Notes: generated by a model from the letters alone, not told the origin. Shown: positions 36,738-49,960, numbered from the stretch's first letter. The stretch is 64,000 nucleotides of DNA from Saccharina japonica (GCA_008828725.1 MEHQ01000774.1:626863-690862), one strand, 5' to 3'. A program made the numbers and translations.

Positions 36738-37010
36738 CGCACACTTCCTGAATTCTACAGCCTCAGATTGTGTCCCCCTCATACGGGATGTACTGAGGAT
36801 ATATATAATCCGTAAGTACGCGCGATCGAAGTATTACACTCAGCTAGCACATATTAAAAAATTAAAAAAAACAACAGCTGTGAGCTCGAGGATTTCGTCG
36901 AAGCTCATCTTTGCTAGCTGAGTGTAATACTTCGATCGCGCGTACTTACGGGTTTTATATCTCCTCATGTAGGATGTACATCCCGTATGAGGGGGACACA
37001 ATCTGAGGCT
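36738..37010. repeat. Repeat R3 palindrome next to the assembly gap
   Basis: The forward copy (36762-36855) with CAGATTGTGTCCCCCTCATA and GCGCGATCGAAGTATTACAC is followed by its inverted copy (36915-37010), separated by a short AT-rich spacer. A related single copy is at 45365..45540. The inverted copy ends exactly where the N run begins. Confidence 0.75.
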
Positions 37011-37034
37011 NNNNNNNNNNNNNNNNNNNNNNNN
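37011..37034. other. Assembly gap (24 N)
   Basis: A run of 24 N between the R3 palindrome and a truncated copy of the Mutator-like element. The following bases are a TG repeat. The true distance is unknown. Confidence 0.98.
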
Positions 37035-37353
37035 TGTGTGTGTGTCGCTCGAGTGGCGTGTAGTGCGAGGTGTGAAGGGAGAAGGGGGTCTCCGCGTACG
37101 TCGGCATTTGTATAGGGGGCATAGGGTGGAACTATGAAGGGCCTCTGATTGGCTTAAAAACGACAAAAAAAAGGTGAAAGTCAAGCAGAGTAGACAAAAT
37201 CAGGTATACCTGGGTTTTGAAGAGGCAAAAACCGGTACAACGAGTTTTGGACCAATGGCAGGGCACGTGGAGTGCGTTTTTGACTTGGTTTTAAGTATGT
37301 ACCTGATTTTGGCCGCAAATGGACGAGGTATACCTTTTTTTGGCCGCTGCCCT
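37035..37353. mobile_element. Mutator-like element, truncated second copy
   Basis: It matches the right half of 14850..15479 over about 315 bp with few differences and ends with the same GGCCGCTGCCC terminus. The left half is missing or lost in the gap. Confidence 0.85.
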
Positions 37354-37903
37354 TAAAAAAATCACTCGTATGATGAATACGTCAGCTGTGAGTTCAACCG
37401 ATTGAATAGTAAATACTCAACGTTGCGAGCTTATTATAGGAAAAAGTATACCTGCCCAAGAGAGGAATCGATACCTGCTGCTGCACGGGTGCAGCAACAC
37501 ACAGAAGAGGAAGACACCGGTAAAAATGTCTGCCTACTACGTACAGACGAGCAGACAGACATACAAACCTCAATATTAAGGATTCTTTAAATAAAGCCAC
37601 GCTGCGGCAGCTTTCAGAACTGTTTTTTGTCCGTTTGTGTCCGTTCGCGACCAGGGGGGTACACCCCCACGGGCACATACCCAACCATTATGAAGAGCAT
37701 CTATTGATGCTTCGAAGGGCTGCGCCCTTCTCAGCATCAATATCTCCTCATTATAATACGTAAAACAGAATGACGTTCAGATTAAAAATGAAACACATTG
37801 CTTCGTCGAAACAGGGCAAATCGGAGGCATTTGTTTTCTACGAGTACGCATTTCATTTTGTTGGTTTTGACGGTCGACACATCGACTACAGGTACCGGTA
37901 TGC

Positions 37904-38906
37904 CAAGGGCGGGTGAAAACAAAATCCGGGACCCTCCCTCCCCCCCTCCCTCAACACACCCTGATTTCGTTTTGTTTGCTCAAACTAAACACCTATTTCT
38001 CAGCCTTTGGGCGTCAGTTGCTCAGCAAGACGTTGTCGAAACAATGCGCACGAGCCGTGTTGAACGTGGTGTTTGGTTTAATTTGTCTGCAGCAATAATA
38101 GTTGGAGGGAGGGCGAACAAACGAAGTGTTGAAAAGTCGGATGAGTTGGATGAGTCAAGAAAGTAGAACACTTTGTTTGTCCGTTGCAGCCCGCGAGATG
38201 CATAACGAACTCGGCGCAAATTTGCGCGTGCCAACTTAAGCGAACTACACGTACTGTAGTACCTTTAGGGTCTTCTCGCGTGCTTGACAAAAGAACGACG
38301 CCACGTCACTTCTGATCCAACTGTTTGGAACCGCTCTCGGCCTTCCGAAATCCCACCGTTTACTACTGTAGTGAGAGCAGAACCCATGGGCGCAACAACC
38401 CTTGTGCGCGTCTCCTCCCCACAGCCCCACAGAGGTGTACGCGGGCGGGGGTGTGCGCGGTTCGTCGAAAAACGAGGTCAATCCCGCCGCGTTTGCCGAG
38501 CTACTTGCAGCTCTGCTGGTGAGGGTACTGAGCTCTATTAATAGTCACCTGACTCACTTGGGCTCAGTTGCGTTGTCTACAGTCTGCTATTAGGTTTCAT
38601 GGTCAGGTTGCATCAGGCAATGGGTCAGGCGGTGTACGTTCGCCTACTACACAGCAGTGTACTGCAAGACCCAAGACTGCTGTTTTGTTCGCTGCTTCTG
38701 TGCTTGGCTGTGACTCTTCCAGTTCAACACAGGCAGTGACTGACGAGTGCCCATTCTAAAACCAAATAACTTATGGTTGAGTCAAGGGTTGAGATTATTC
38801 ATATAAGATTTAGCATAGTGGAAAATACACCTCCCCCCCCCCCTCAATCGGCCCAAATGCAAAAATGTGATTGTGGGTCCCGGGTTATTTTTTTCACCCG
38901 CCCTTG
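37904..38906. mobile_element. 1.0-kb TIR element, CAAGGGCG ends, 7-bp target duplication
   Basis: It starts CAAGGGCGGGTGAAAA and ends with the inverted TTTTTCACCCGCCCTTG. Sequences further inward (CCGGGACCC) also pair. It is flanked by identical GGTATGC (37897-37903 and 38907-38913). Several short ORFs inside show no transposase motif. The same terminal word and a 7-bp duplication occur at 56587..56877. Confidence 0.8.
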
Positions 38907-38961
38907 GGTATGCACATATGTACCATATCATAATATACATGGCAAAGTGTAGCACGTATGG

Positions 38962-39560
38962 TACCCTTTTGCCAATTACCCGGGTACTCGCGAATATTAC
39001 CCGGCTTGCTAATACCCGTCACGGGTACGCGTAGCACTTCATACTCGCCAAGTACTCGAGGTCCGGGTACCCGGGTACCCGAGTACTCTGGTACTCGGTT
39101 TAAACGGGTACTCGGGTACCCGGGTACCCGGGTACCCGTTGGTTTACCTCAAACCTCCCCGACATGACAACGTATTTTACCCTAAATCACGTCTCTTGGG
39201 TATCATTTGGTACATGGTTTCGAGGAAACCCTTTTAAAATGAAATGATGCTTCATGCATCACATCTCACACCATACAAGAGGTGTTACCCTTTTGCCAAT
39301 TACGCGGGTACTCGCGAGCATTACTCGGCTTGCTAATACCAGTCACGGATACGGGCAACAATTCATACTCGCCAAGTATGTGGGTCCTGGGCACCTGGGT
39401 ACCCGTCTGTTAGACGGGTACCCGGGTCTTACACGAGTACTCGCTGTTAAACGTGTACCCGGAAACCCGCCCCGGATGGCTGTAAATATTCGCGGGTACC
39501 CGGGTATTTGTTTCCCAAGTTTGGCGGGTACCCCTTTAAGACGGGTACTCGTCGGGTAAC
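38962..39560. repeat. GGGTACCCG-rich repeat, two direct copies
   Basis: Blocks at about 38966-39140 and 39291-39470 share CTTTTGCCAATTAC, GGCTTGCTAATACC and TCATACTCGCCAAGTA and then runs of GGGTACCCG/GGGTACTCG. Related GGGTACCC-rich ends occur at 61640-61790 and 62660-62755. Confidence 0.75.
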
Positions 39561-40206
39561 ACCTCTGATATACACGTACGACGTACGTAGCCGCATTTTT
39601 TTTATCATCGGAGTACGTATTTTATTGTGACCCATACCCTCTATCATGTACCTGGTATACCCCTATACCATGTATTTTTTTCATTATACCTACCTGTGTC
39701 TGTGTATGTTTTCAACAATAATCCGTCCTTTCTACCCGTCGACATCCAGCACACACCCAGTGTCTGTGGCGATTCTTCATCCTAGAGAGATACCAGTTAT
39801 TATGTGGTCACAAAACTACGACACAGAGAAACTACGTTGCAATGCAGTAAGCAGAGCAGCCAACGCAAGTACATCCTCACGAGTCCCGAGTACCCAGCTT
39901 ATGTATATGCCATATATAGAACTGATTAATGGAACCATCTCGCAAGGAACGATGACCACACCACCAGCCCCCCAAGAGAAGTATTGTGTACAGACTGCTG
40001 CTCCTCCTGTGTTATTGTAGTTCTATAAAAATGTGCAGTTTGGTACATACCAGCATGAGCCCCAGGCGAGTGTCAAACGAATATGGGAGACTGATTTGAT
40101 TATTACAAGGGCCAAGGCACGCCTGCTTTTTAACCTATTGTTATAAGTATCATACGTACAACGAGATCGGTCACAGTTGGTATACGATCACTATTAATAG
40201 GTATCG

Positions 40207-40470
40207 TGAGTCCCACCAGTCCTCAAGGTACCTGGGGGGGCGAAAGGGCTGAAACCCACCAGTACTCAGGGTACCTGAGTTGCCAAACAAAACTGAGTCC
40301 CACCAGTCCTCAGGGTACCTCGAGGCCAGGTAGGACTGAGTCCCACCCGTCCTCAGGTAAAAGGACTGAGTCTCACCAGTCCTCAGGGTACTTGGAGACC
40401 GGAAAAGACTGAGTCCCACTATTAATAGTCCCCAGGGTACTTTGGTGCCTGAAATAACTGGATCCCATCA
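40207..40470. repeat. Minisatellite, about 43 bp x 6, upstream of gene B
   Basis: The units carry GAGTCCCACCAGTCCTCAGG and GTACCT. Six units of about 30-50 bp can be followed; one has TATTAAT replacing a base of the unit. The array lies about 340-600 bp upstream of the start codon of gene B. Small frames through it are repeat artefacts. Confidence 0.85.
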
Positions 40471-40805
40471 GTAGTACTAACGGCACGCGAAACCAAAAAG
40501 AAAAAACTGGTACCAGGAGGACTGATACTCTGACGACCTTCGGAGATGACTCCACAGCAAACCTCGTAGTTATAGTAGTCGACTACACCACGTAGTTTCT
40601 TCTCGTGGTTCAATCCGTGCAATCGTCTATGGTTGATAGGATGGGAACATGTCTCACACGGAGACGCGAAGGGGGTCCCTTGATCGCGTGATGACCAGCA
40701 GAGGAGCAAGTTCCACGCGCAACCGGCCGTGCAATGTACCACCCGCAATCAGCCTAGTCTATAGCAGAAGTACCCTACTAACCCCCTTGCCTTGGGTTGG
40801 GTGCG

Positions 40806-41642
40806 ATGGCTCTTCCCAACGGTGGCCTGTCCTCTAACCACAAATATGGGTCGGTTGACGACTCCGAACAACCGACCTCTCACAGCAGTCTGCTCCCAAG
40901 ATCGTCAAGGTGCAGCATTTCTACTATGAACAATAATAGGTGCACTGCTACCGTGGGGGGACAGCAGAATCCGTCACAACATAATAAGGCCAACCTACGG
41001 GACTCTGAGGGGAGGAGCATGTCGCGGAGGCTTGCGGTTACCCTTGTGTGCGGCTTGGCTTTCCTGGCGGGAAGCGGCGTGTCGTGGAGTCGGAGCTCTG
41101 GCAGTCGGAGCACGGCTGCGACAACTGCTGGTGGGTTTTACCAAGTCGGAAGTCACACCGGCATTCCTCTTGCCGAAATTAGGCCTGGCGAGCCATCGTC
41201 CGGTGTTATTGGTGAGGATGCTGGTGCTGTCGCGGCCCTCGAATTCACGGCGCTCAACTTCTACCACGTTCGGGATGGGAAGCCTGGCCAGGACTACCCT
41301 TGGCTGAAGGACGTTAAGCTCATCGAGCCGCACCGCGACACGACCCTCGCAGTCGTGGGGGCACGAGAGGGGTTCGATTATCGCTGGGAAGTGCGTGCGG
41401 CTGGCAGCAGCAGCAGCAGCAACAACAGCAGCGGCTCGGGCGGAGTAGAAGTGCAGGCTACTGCCACAGGGACGGTGACCATTGTGGTCCTCACGCAGCT
41501 AGACGAGCATGTTGTGGTGCTGGAAGAGGTCGATGGGGATGGCAAGGTGACGAACCGGCTGGAGGAGACGGTGATGGTGAAGTACGTGCGCAGGGAGATC
41601 AGGACGCTGACCGAGGACGAGAGGGAAGAGCTGCTGGATGCG
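40806..41642 (+). CDS. Gene B exon 1: membrane anchor and N-terminal extension
   Basis: 837 nt, 279 codons. The start ATG follows GTGCG and is three codons inside a slightly longer frame; it was preferred because gene A starts at the same place (MAxPN). A short CTTGCCTTG is also conserved just upstream of both starts. The tail keeps GSVDDS and SLLPRS; residues 75-94 (RLAVTLVCGLAFLAGSGV) form the anchor. The conserved block YHVRDGKPGQDYPWLKDVKL is followed by a Ser/Asn run that differs in length from gene A. It ends REELLDA before donor GTGAGT. Confidence 0.88.
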
Positions 41643-44600
41643 GTGAGTGAACGTAGTAAAAATAAAACAAGACATAAATACCCTGCTGTGCATTTGGCGC
41701 CGGAAACAAAATGTTGAAATATGACAAACTACCCTGTGCATTTAGCGCCGGAAACAAAATGTTGAAATATGTATATATAAAAATATGACATGATATGTGA
41801 TACCAGGTATTGTTGTTGTTGTTGTCTTCACAATAAACTCGTTTCAGTTGCTAATCCCTATAGTCTGATCTAGCAAGATCACAGCCCGTGGTCACAAAAG
41901 TGCTAGAGCCATCAGAGAATCCTAAAGAACACGCACACTTAGCAGGGAAAGGATACACCAGTCCGAAGAGGTACACCTAAAAATCCCTACAGCATGTTAT
42001 GCGTGTCCAAAACTGAACTACACGCCCGCAATCTCCATTCGACTACAGCAGCATCGCCCCCCCCCCCCCCTCCCACTCTTTACCAATGAATTTGCCGACT
42101 ACAGCGTAACTACTGTCTGAAGTGCTGTCTGTACAAAAACACACGGTAGGCGTGGGAACAAGATGGAGCACGCAGCTGCTGTCTGAAGTGCTGCCAGAAT
42201 GGCAGTCCGCGGGCACACAGTGAAAAAGAACAGCCAACCAAAGCCATCATGTCAATTGACAATTGCCCGAATCTATCCTGAACGTCTGTGTTAGGCACAG
42301 CATTATAAACATCGACACTGATTAGGAATCGTTCCACATTGAAGGGGTCTTCCACGATCAGGCACACAATGAAGGCACCCGGGGTGTCCGCGCCATCTCT
42401 GCCGCGTCTCTCTACAAAACCAGTGACGTCATCCACACAGACCGAACAACGAAATTCAGGGGAAAAAACGAAAAAAAAAAAAAATGTCATCAAAAATGAT
42501 TGTCCGTTCGTCACTGGTCGATGTCGTCCGTGCTCCGGATGGCTGCTCCGCGCTGCTGTGATCCGGCGCGCCGCTCCGGTGCCACTTGGCCAGTCCTAGC
42601 ACGACCACACTCGACCTGCTCCGTCCGTACTCGCTCTCGTTGTTGTCCTTCCCAGTCGGCTCCTCGCTTTCTCCCTCGTTGCACTCAGGGTGCTTGGTCT
42701 GGAAAATGAAAATTTCTCGCGCTGAAGGGATTGACCAGTCCAAACTACAGCTCGTCGCCACACGCTCCCTCCTCCTTTGATGGCGAAGCCAGGTTACTGA
42801 GACAGTACAGCTCCCTCTAGAAAACACACCTAGGGCCGTGTACATAGTGTCCGTCCACCTTTCTGATGGCGTCTGCCTCCGCGCACAAAAGTGAGATGGA
42901 CATTGCTGTCTACACCGACGGCCAAAAAGGCCCGTGCATCTGAACTTGTGCGCCTAACGCACCAGTGCCGATCCAACTCTACCGCTGCACACGCTTCGCG
43001 GCGGGTGCGCAGCAGCAAGAAGGTATCGGTCCGCTTGAGGGTGAGCCTAGCCTTGCTCGCTAGAAAGACCCCTCCCCTCGCTATGGGCCATGTCAAAGCA
43101 AACTTTTTTGCCGAGGCAGCGAGGGGAAGAAGGGAACTAGGTATAGGTATACAGAAAGCCCGCTCATATGAAAGGAACTCACAAGAAAGTCAGCCTGAAA
43201 AATTGAAAGAAATAAGAAAGCTCTCAGCCTGGTCAGTGCATAAGCTTAAAACAAGTGAACCCTTCCTGTGGCTGGCCCGGGCCTACAGCAAGCCACCATT
43301 CATTGTGCAGTACTGCAGCATACTCGTAGGGAAATCGTCTTCTCCGGGACTAAAATAAGAAAGCGCAACATGAGAAAGTGTGCTTTCGCGCGCGCCCAGA
43401 ATAAGACAGTTAGCCTGAGCCCGATGAGAGGGCCGGTACTGTAATGTATATAGGTACTACAGTACTACTGTTGTACCTGGTACATATGAAGGGGCCCATT
43501 TGGTCATGAGGAAACAAGAGTGCTTGAGAGTTGGAAATATATATTTTTCGTTTTTTTTACAGCAGCAATACCATTTCTGGTATAATAACACCATATATAT
43601 CAGTACTCCTTACGGAAAACGGCATAGTTCCAGTTCTCGTAATGCTCAGACCTTCGACCGACAAACGTATAACTTGTTCGTTATAGTCTCTAGGAGGTAT
43701 TGGGACCCTTGTATCTAAGGGAGGGCAAGCATTGCTGTGTTTGCATCACGAAACGAAAGGGCTCCGCAGCAATATTTTGATCGTTTCGGAGCTCCTGTTT
43801 GGTATCTACACTCTGCTGTGGCCACGTAGGACGGTACGGACGGTCGAACTAGAGGCCCAGGTACGTTCACCTACTAGTGCTCGGCGTCCTCGTCGAAAAT
43901 CTGAGTTAAAACAGTATCACAAGCTGGAGAAACTGCAATTTTGTCAAATTCGTCTTGGGTACCAGGGGTATGGCGAGTCGTTTTCGAGTAAGAGGCACTT
44001 TTCGGGATGAACAGGGCATCTGATCGATATGCCTCCTAAGACGCAAATGTTCACCATGATCTAGGCTCTCTGCAACTACTCTTTTGGTCGAAATTCTGAG
44101 CATTAGAACTGGAGCTATGCCGTTTTCCGTAAGGAGTACTGATATGGTGTTATTATACCAGAACTAGTATTGCTGTAAAAAAAAACAAAAATATATATAT
44201 GTTTCTCAACACTCAAGTACTCTTCTTGTTTCATCATGACCGAAGGGGGCCCTTAATATATCAGTGGAATACAAAACTGAACTTGTGAAGTGCATCATAC
44301 CGCATACGGTGTGGCACTACATTACATTTACTACGGCCACGCATCAAAATGAAGAAATAACCCCCCCCCCCCCCCCCGGGTAATTATCAGCATCTATAAT
44401 ACGTATGACGAAGAACACAATACCAATACGAATACGTACCTGTATGATATGTTAAAGCCGTAATATTCATACCGGGTAGTATGTATGTTTCCGACTATAT
44501 ATTATAGGTACTGCGCTGTAGTGACGTAGTGACTATCGAGCACCTTTTTTCCATAATATCATTTCGTACGAGTATAAATATTTTTTTTCGAAACAAGAAA

Positions 44601-47600
44601 GAAAAAGAGAAAATATTGGAAACATTGGAAATGTTGAAATTCTTCAGAGGGCAAAATGTCAAAATATTTGGAAGACTTCGCGATCCAATCAATGGAAAAC
44701 AAAATGGGAAAAATGGGATTCTTGAAAATCGCGCGAAAAATGTTTCGAAATTTTGGAAATTTATGGCTCCGATAAGAATGACCCTAAGTTACGTGCAAAC
44801 CCCGCCTCCCTCTCCCCACATATAAATATATATATGATATATTTTTAGGTTGGGTTGGCGTCGGTTGGCAACAACGCTGTAAAGAACACGCCTCTCACTG
44901 CGTGAGCTAGACAACCAGGGTACCGTTTTTTTTTTTTTTTTTGGCGGTCACCAAGCTGGCGGTCGAGTTAGATCATTTGTGCGGGGTGGAGAACCTTTGC
45001 TCCGCACAAGGGGAATGATCGTATCACGTAGTGTGTATATGGTAAGGCACCCCGAGGCAGTTACATAGTGCTCCCATTGCTGTCTCAGGAAGTGGCCACA
45101 CCAGAAATTAAATTAACTCATTGAAGCTGTCGTCTATATGCAAGTCCGCCTCAGAGGCGGTTCTTAGCAGGATGCAGCTCACCCTCCATGCGACTCGCCC
45201 AATACCTCACGGCGCTTCGCGCTTGGTGCAAGCAATGTCTGCCTGGTTGGTGAAAACCCAACGTGCTCCGTCCCGGCATTATCGTAGGGATGCGAGGGTC
45301 TAGGTCATAGACTACGGCCGTGCACGACATGAGTACACCCCCCCCCCCCCCCCAAAGACATAGACACACGCTCCCTGAATTCTACAGCCCCAGATGGTGT
45401 CCCCCTAATACGGGATGTACATCCTGCATGGGGACATATAATACCTGTGAGTGCGCGCGATCAAATTATCACACTCACCTACGAGGAAAAATGAGTTTCG
45501 GTGAAAGCCTCGATCTCACAGCTGTTGTTTATTTTTTCAAATGATGAATCATTTATATTGCGTTGTATTCGTATACATACGTAATGGTCCATCTGGGACG
45601 ATATTTCCATTCACGCTTTATTAGGGCTGGACCCTGGTCCAGTATGTACTGGCAGTACTACTGTACTGGCAGTACTAATGTACTGGCTGAGGGGGCTGCC
45701 AGGGTGCCAGTACTTTGACTATTTACGTACGTCCTACAATAACGCCTCATTAAACAGCGGAAACCCATAAAAATTCACGGCGTAAAGAGCAGAGAGGGCA
45801 CGCAAAACAGTTGCCATCAGCGTAGAGCTCAAGAAACCCACTTCGCATAACATTAACTCGATAACTTGGGGATTTTTTGTCTTTTTTTTCCGGCGGAGAA
45901 GCTGAGTAAACATCATGTTTGAAACAAAATAAATGGATATGTACGTGAATATTTACGTCTCTGAGGCCGCGATTTCGCAAGTTGTAGCGATTCGGTATTG
46001 CACACTTCAAACACGTTTTTGAACCCGTGTCCCACCTTTTCGGTATGCAGGCTGCGTGCTGCAGTGTGCCGTATTTCCGCACACTCCTGTCCATCATACG
46101 CTTCGCTCGCATTTGCTCTTTTTTGTTTTTAATTTATTAGTCAATCTACCACCAACTTGCACTTGAAATGGTCCAAGAACGACGTATTTTTTAGCTCTAG
46201 TGAAGCCAAAACGCGTAAAATCGTGCCTCCGGCAGGGCGCCTCCAGCGGGGCCCTCCGGGGGTGCCTCCGGCGGGCCCCCCTCACCAACCGGGGGGAGGC
46301 AGGGGTCGCAGCTTCGCCGCGACCACCAGTGCACTGGTCGGGTCCAGTGTACTGGCATATGACGCAGCCAGTACATACTGTACTGGCTAGAGCTACCAGG
46401 GCCCAGCCCTACGTTTTATACTTCTAGTATAACGAATTAAACAGATAACGTTATTAGACATCGGAAATTGTATATTCATGGTCTCCAAGACAAGACGAAT
46501 CGATGTTGAGATTCCGACGAAAACAAAATTACACACTAAAAACGGGTACTTATGCAACACCGCATGAAGAAAGAAACCAAGATCGGCCAAAAGTGGATAA
46601 AATCAGTCATTTTGGGACAATTTGTCCATTTTCTCACGAGATTTCGTTTTTCAGAAAACAAAAAACCACACCCTGCGCGTATGGCTGAGATTTATCGTTT
46701 TCCGCTTTAAGAGATCTACATAAAACCCCACCAACAATTCTTTAATGTAAACTTGAACTAAACGACCTCCGAAATCCGATCTGGCTAAAGGTACACCTGG
46801 TATGTGATATGCCTGCGTACCAACTATTACTAACTGCTTTTTTTCTTGTTCCCGGCAACGGTGGGAACGTATGTGAGAAACCGTCCCAAACGCCCCCCAG
46901 CGATGACCGAAAAAAAACAAAAGCCGTGAACACAATAAACAACCAAACATTAGTACGCCGTCAACTCCACGTACGAAACACTCCTCTGTCTGGTGTCGTC
47001 CAAAGTGATTACTATGTGGAAGCGACCACGCCCGTTATTTATTGCCTATAATCGGAAAATGATGACCACGACTACGTATTTTAGAGGCTAGCCTTGGCTG
47101 GGCTACTGTAGCGTTAAATATTTCTCGAGATTTGAGTCCGATACTATAAGCGTCTTCTTAACTTCTACCAAGCCACTGCACAGCACACCGTAACGTGGAG
47201 ATGTATATGTGTACAGTAGTAGACCACCCTTGAGCAAGTGAGGGCGGACATTCCTGAAGAGAGAACCACAAACTCTGATGTCCATGAAATAGTAAGCTGT
47301 GACACATACACTATTTGCCAAAACACGAATAAACCAGGCGAAGGTCGAAGGTACCGTGTCAACATAGCGGCGAAATCAACTTCGCCAAACCCACACCTCT
47401 GGATAGAGATTGCAAGGGACCCGAAAACCCCGGTTGAGAAGGCCCTGCTACTGAACCTTAACTAAGAAGAGTACAGCAGCGAGCTCGGGCCTAAGCAGAA
47501 ACGTCCCTACGTAGAACACTCTTCCTCGGCGTCAATGGACACCAGCAAGAGCATATTCGGCGCGATTCGGACGCCAAAAGTGCGCATGCGCGACCAGTGA

Positions 47601-49960
47601 TGGACGCCCAGTCCATAACAGCAGCAATAATAGGGGAGATTTTCCTTTCAATCCGATCAGCTTGATTTCTGTGACACGAATTTATGCCAGCAGCCCGATA
47701 GCCAACCGCCTGAGAAAGAGCAAAGTGTAGTAAATCCAGCCTGAGCCTGGATTCCGGGTTCTCATCACTGCTGTATGGGCTGTAGACGCCCTGTACTGAT
47801 GATACGCGTATATGTACTGTATATACATACGTTTGTGATACGTGTACCCAAGGGTGTGCGCGGATCTGAATCCCAGATACCCCACTACCCCTCCCTACGA
47901 GTATATTGGAGGGGAAAAAAATAAGTTTTTTTTTTTCGTGTGTTTTTTGTTGGTCTCTCACGCCTGCAGACGCTGCTCTATGTGCGTGTGTCTAGCGTCT
48001 ACTACTGCTTGGCTTTGGGTGTACACTCTGTACACAATTGTTCATACAAACGTAGGCGTACGAGGAATGTGTTGATACTGTCGGGAGGGTCGCAGTTGGG
48101 GAACCGCCACCACACTCGCCACGCCAGCCACTCGTGACAAGATTGAAAAACAGAAACGCTGGGTGGTGTTGTATTGTCTTGAAGGCCTTGCCTACCCTTG
48201 GGAATGTGGGGACGGTTCACCAACATCCCCTGCTATCGGTTAATATAGGTTCTAGTATGGATTTGGTTTATATAGGAAATAGTATGGTACTGCGGTTTAT
48301 GGATGGTCTGATTTCGTTTATAACCCTAACTAAGCAGAAACGCTGGGTGGTGTTGTATTGTCTTGAAGGCCTTGCCTACCCTTGAGAATGCGGGGACGAT
48401 TCACCAACATCCCCTGCTATATTGGTTTGATTTATTAATAGTATGGAGTTGGTTTATATAGGAAATAGTATGGTACTGCAGTGCATGGATGGTCTGATTT
48501 CTTTTTTTTATAGGATTTAGTAGGGTATGTGCCCCCCTATACGCCGGAGGGTGCCCATATCAAAATTTTGACACCCCCCCCCCTATATTTGGTTTCCCAA
48601 AAATAAAATTTGGAGTGTGGTGTCGGATTTGTTTTTTTCGGAGACCCTTGGTGTACCCGTAAAACACAGCAATAATAGATCGAGACTACGAGGCTGCAAA
48701 GTTTTACGTAGCAAGGAAGCCAGCGGACCTATGCAGTCAACACTCTATCGCGTCGCAAGCCCTCTAACGCGTGAGAGGGGACCCCTGCGACTCGCTAGCG
48801 CTGTCGTGACTCGCCGTGTCCTCGAAATGTCCACTCAATACCTAGAGCCAGGCAAGAAAAGTAGCGTCCGCGATGATATATTGTGTATACATTCGGCATA
48901 CTGTCGTACTACAGTATATATATATATACCAGGGCTGGAAATAGGCGGCCGGCTCGTGGTGCGTGCAGCGCACCACGGACTGGAAACCACGATGCGGCCC
49001 CGCACCCGGAGCCGAAGGCGAGCCCCCCGGAGGGTCCCCGGAGGGCCCCCGGAGGGCCCCCGGAGGTGCCGCCAGAAGTTTATTGTTCAAGACATATGTG
49101 ATATTTTGGGTCATAGACGCTCGCTTTATCCTCTTACAAGCGTGGGCTGCAATGTCATGCAAATGTCTGCTCGGTTGGTGTGCCGTGGGTCCGTTGTGGC
49201 TGGGAAGACTCTAGGTATCGTGAAATGGTTTGACGTGGCTTGCAGTATTTACAGGTACGCTGAATTGTAGCGCCATGATATTGGAGCCAACAAGGAAACA
49301 CTCGCTGCTTACCTTGACACACACAAGATGTTGTACCTCGTAACACAGTATACACCATTTTGGTGATATCGGGATGGCAGGCCCTTTAGTTAGACACCAA
49401 CGACCCTTATCAGGTTTGTCCCCACTCATGGGCCCTAAGGTTCCACGATGGAGACCCAGTCGGTTTAAGGGGGGCAAGCTCTCCTTCTGAAGGGCCGGTG
49501 ACGACGGTATGTTGAACAGGGACCGAAAGGAATAAGGCACGAGGATGGGTTGGGGAGTGCACACTCGTTGCTCGTTTTCCTGGCAATACGTATACAGAGT
49601 ACATAAAGTACGAGAATACATGTGGTGTTCGTCAAAACGGGAAGAAAACTTCGTCGGTCCGTTGTACGGGACCTGGATTGTCTAAGTTAGTGATACACCT
49701 ACTGCATGGGGTCTCGTCTCCAATTGTGGGCAACAATGGTGCGTATATCGTTCGGTCCCTGCATGCCGTGGGGTCCCTGAGGGGAGGGGTTTCTTACGTA
49801 TGAATTATTTTCTTGGTGATTGATGATGATGATGATGATAATAATGATGATGGTGATGATGATGATGGTGATGATGATGATGGTGGTGATGATGATGGTG
49901 ATGATGATGATGACAGTGATGATAGTGATGATTGTGACGATGACAATGATGATGCTAATG

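Noticed and set aside
42110..42514. Minus-strand coding-like stretch in gene B intron 1
   Set aside because: It has a plausible run of residues but no recognised motif and no neighbouring exons; not supported as a gene.
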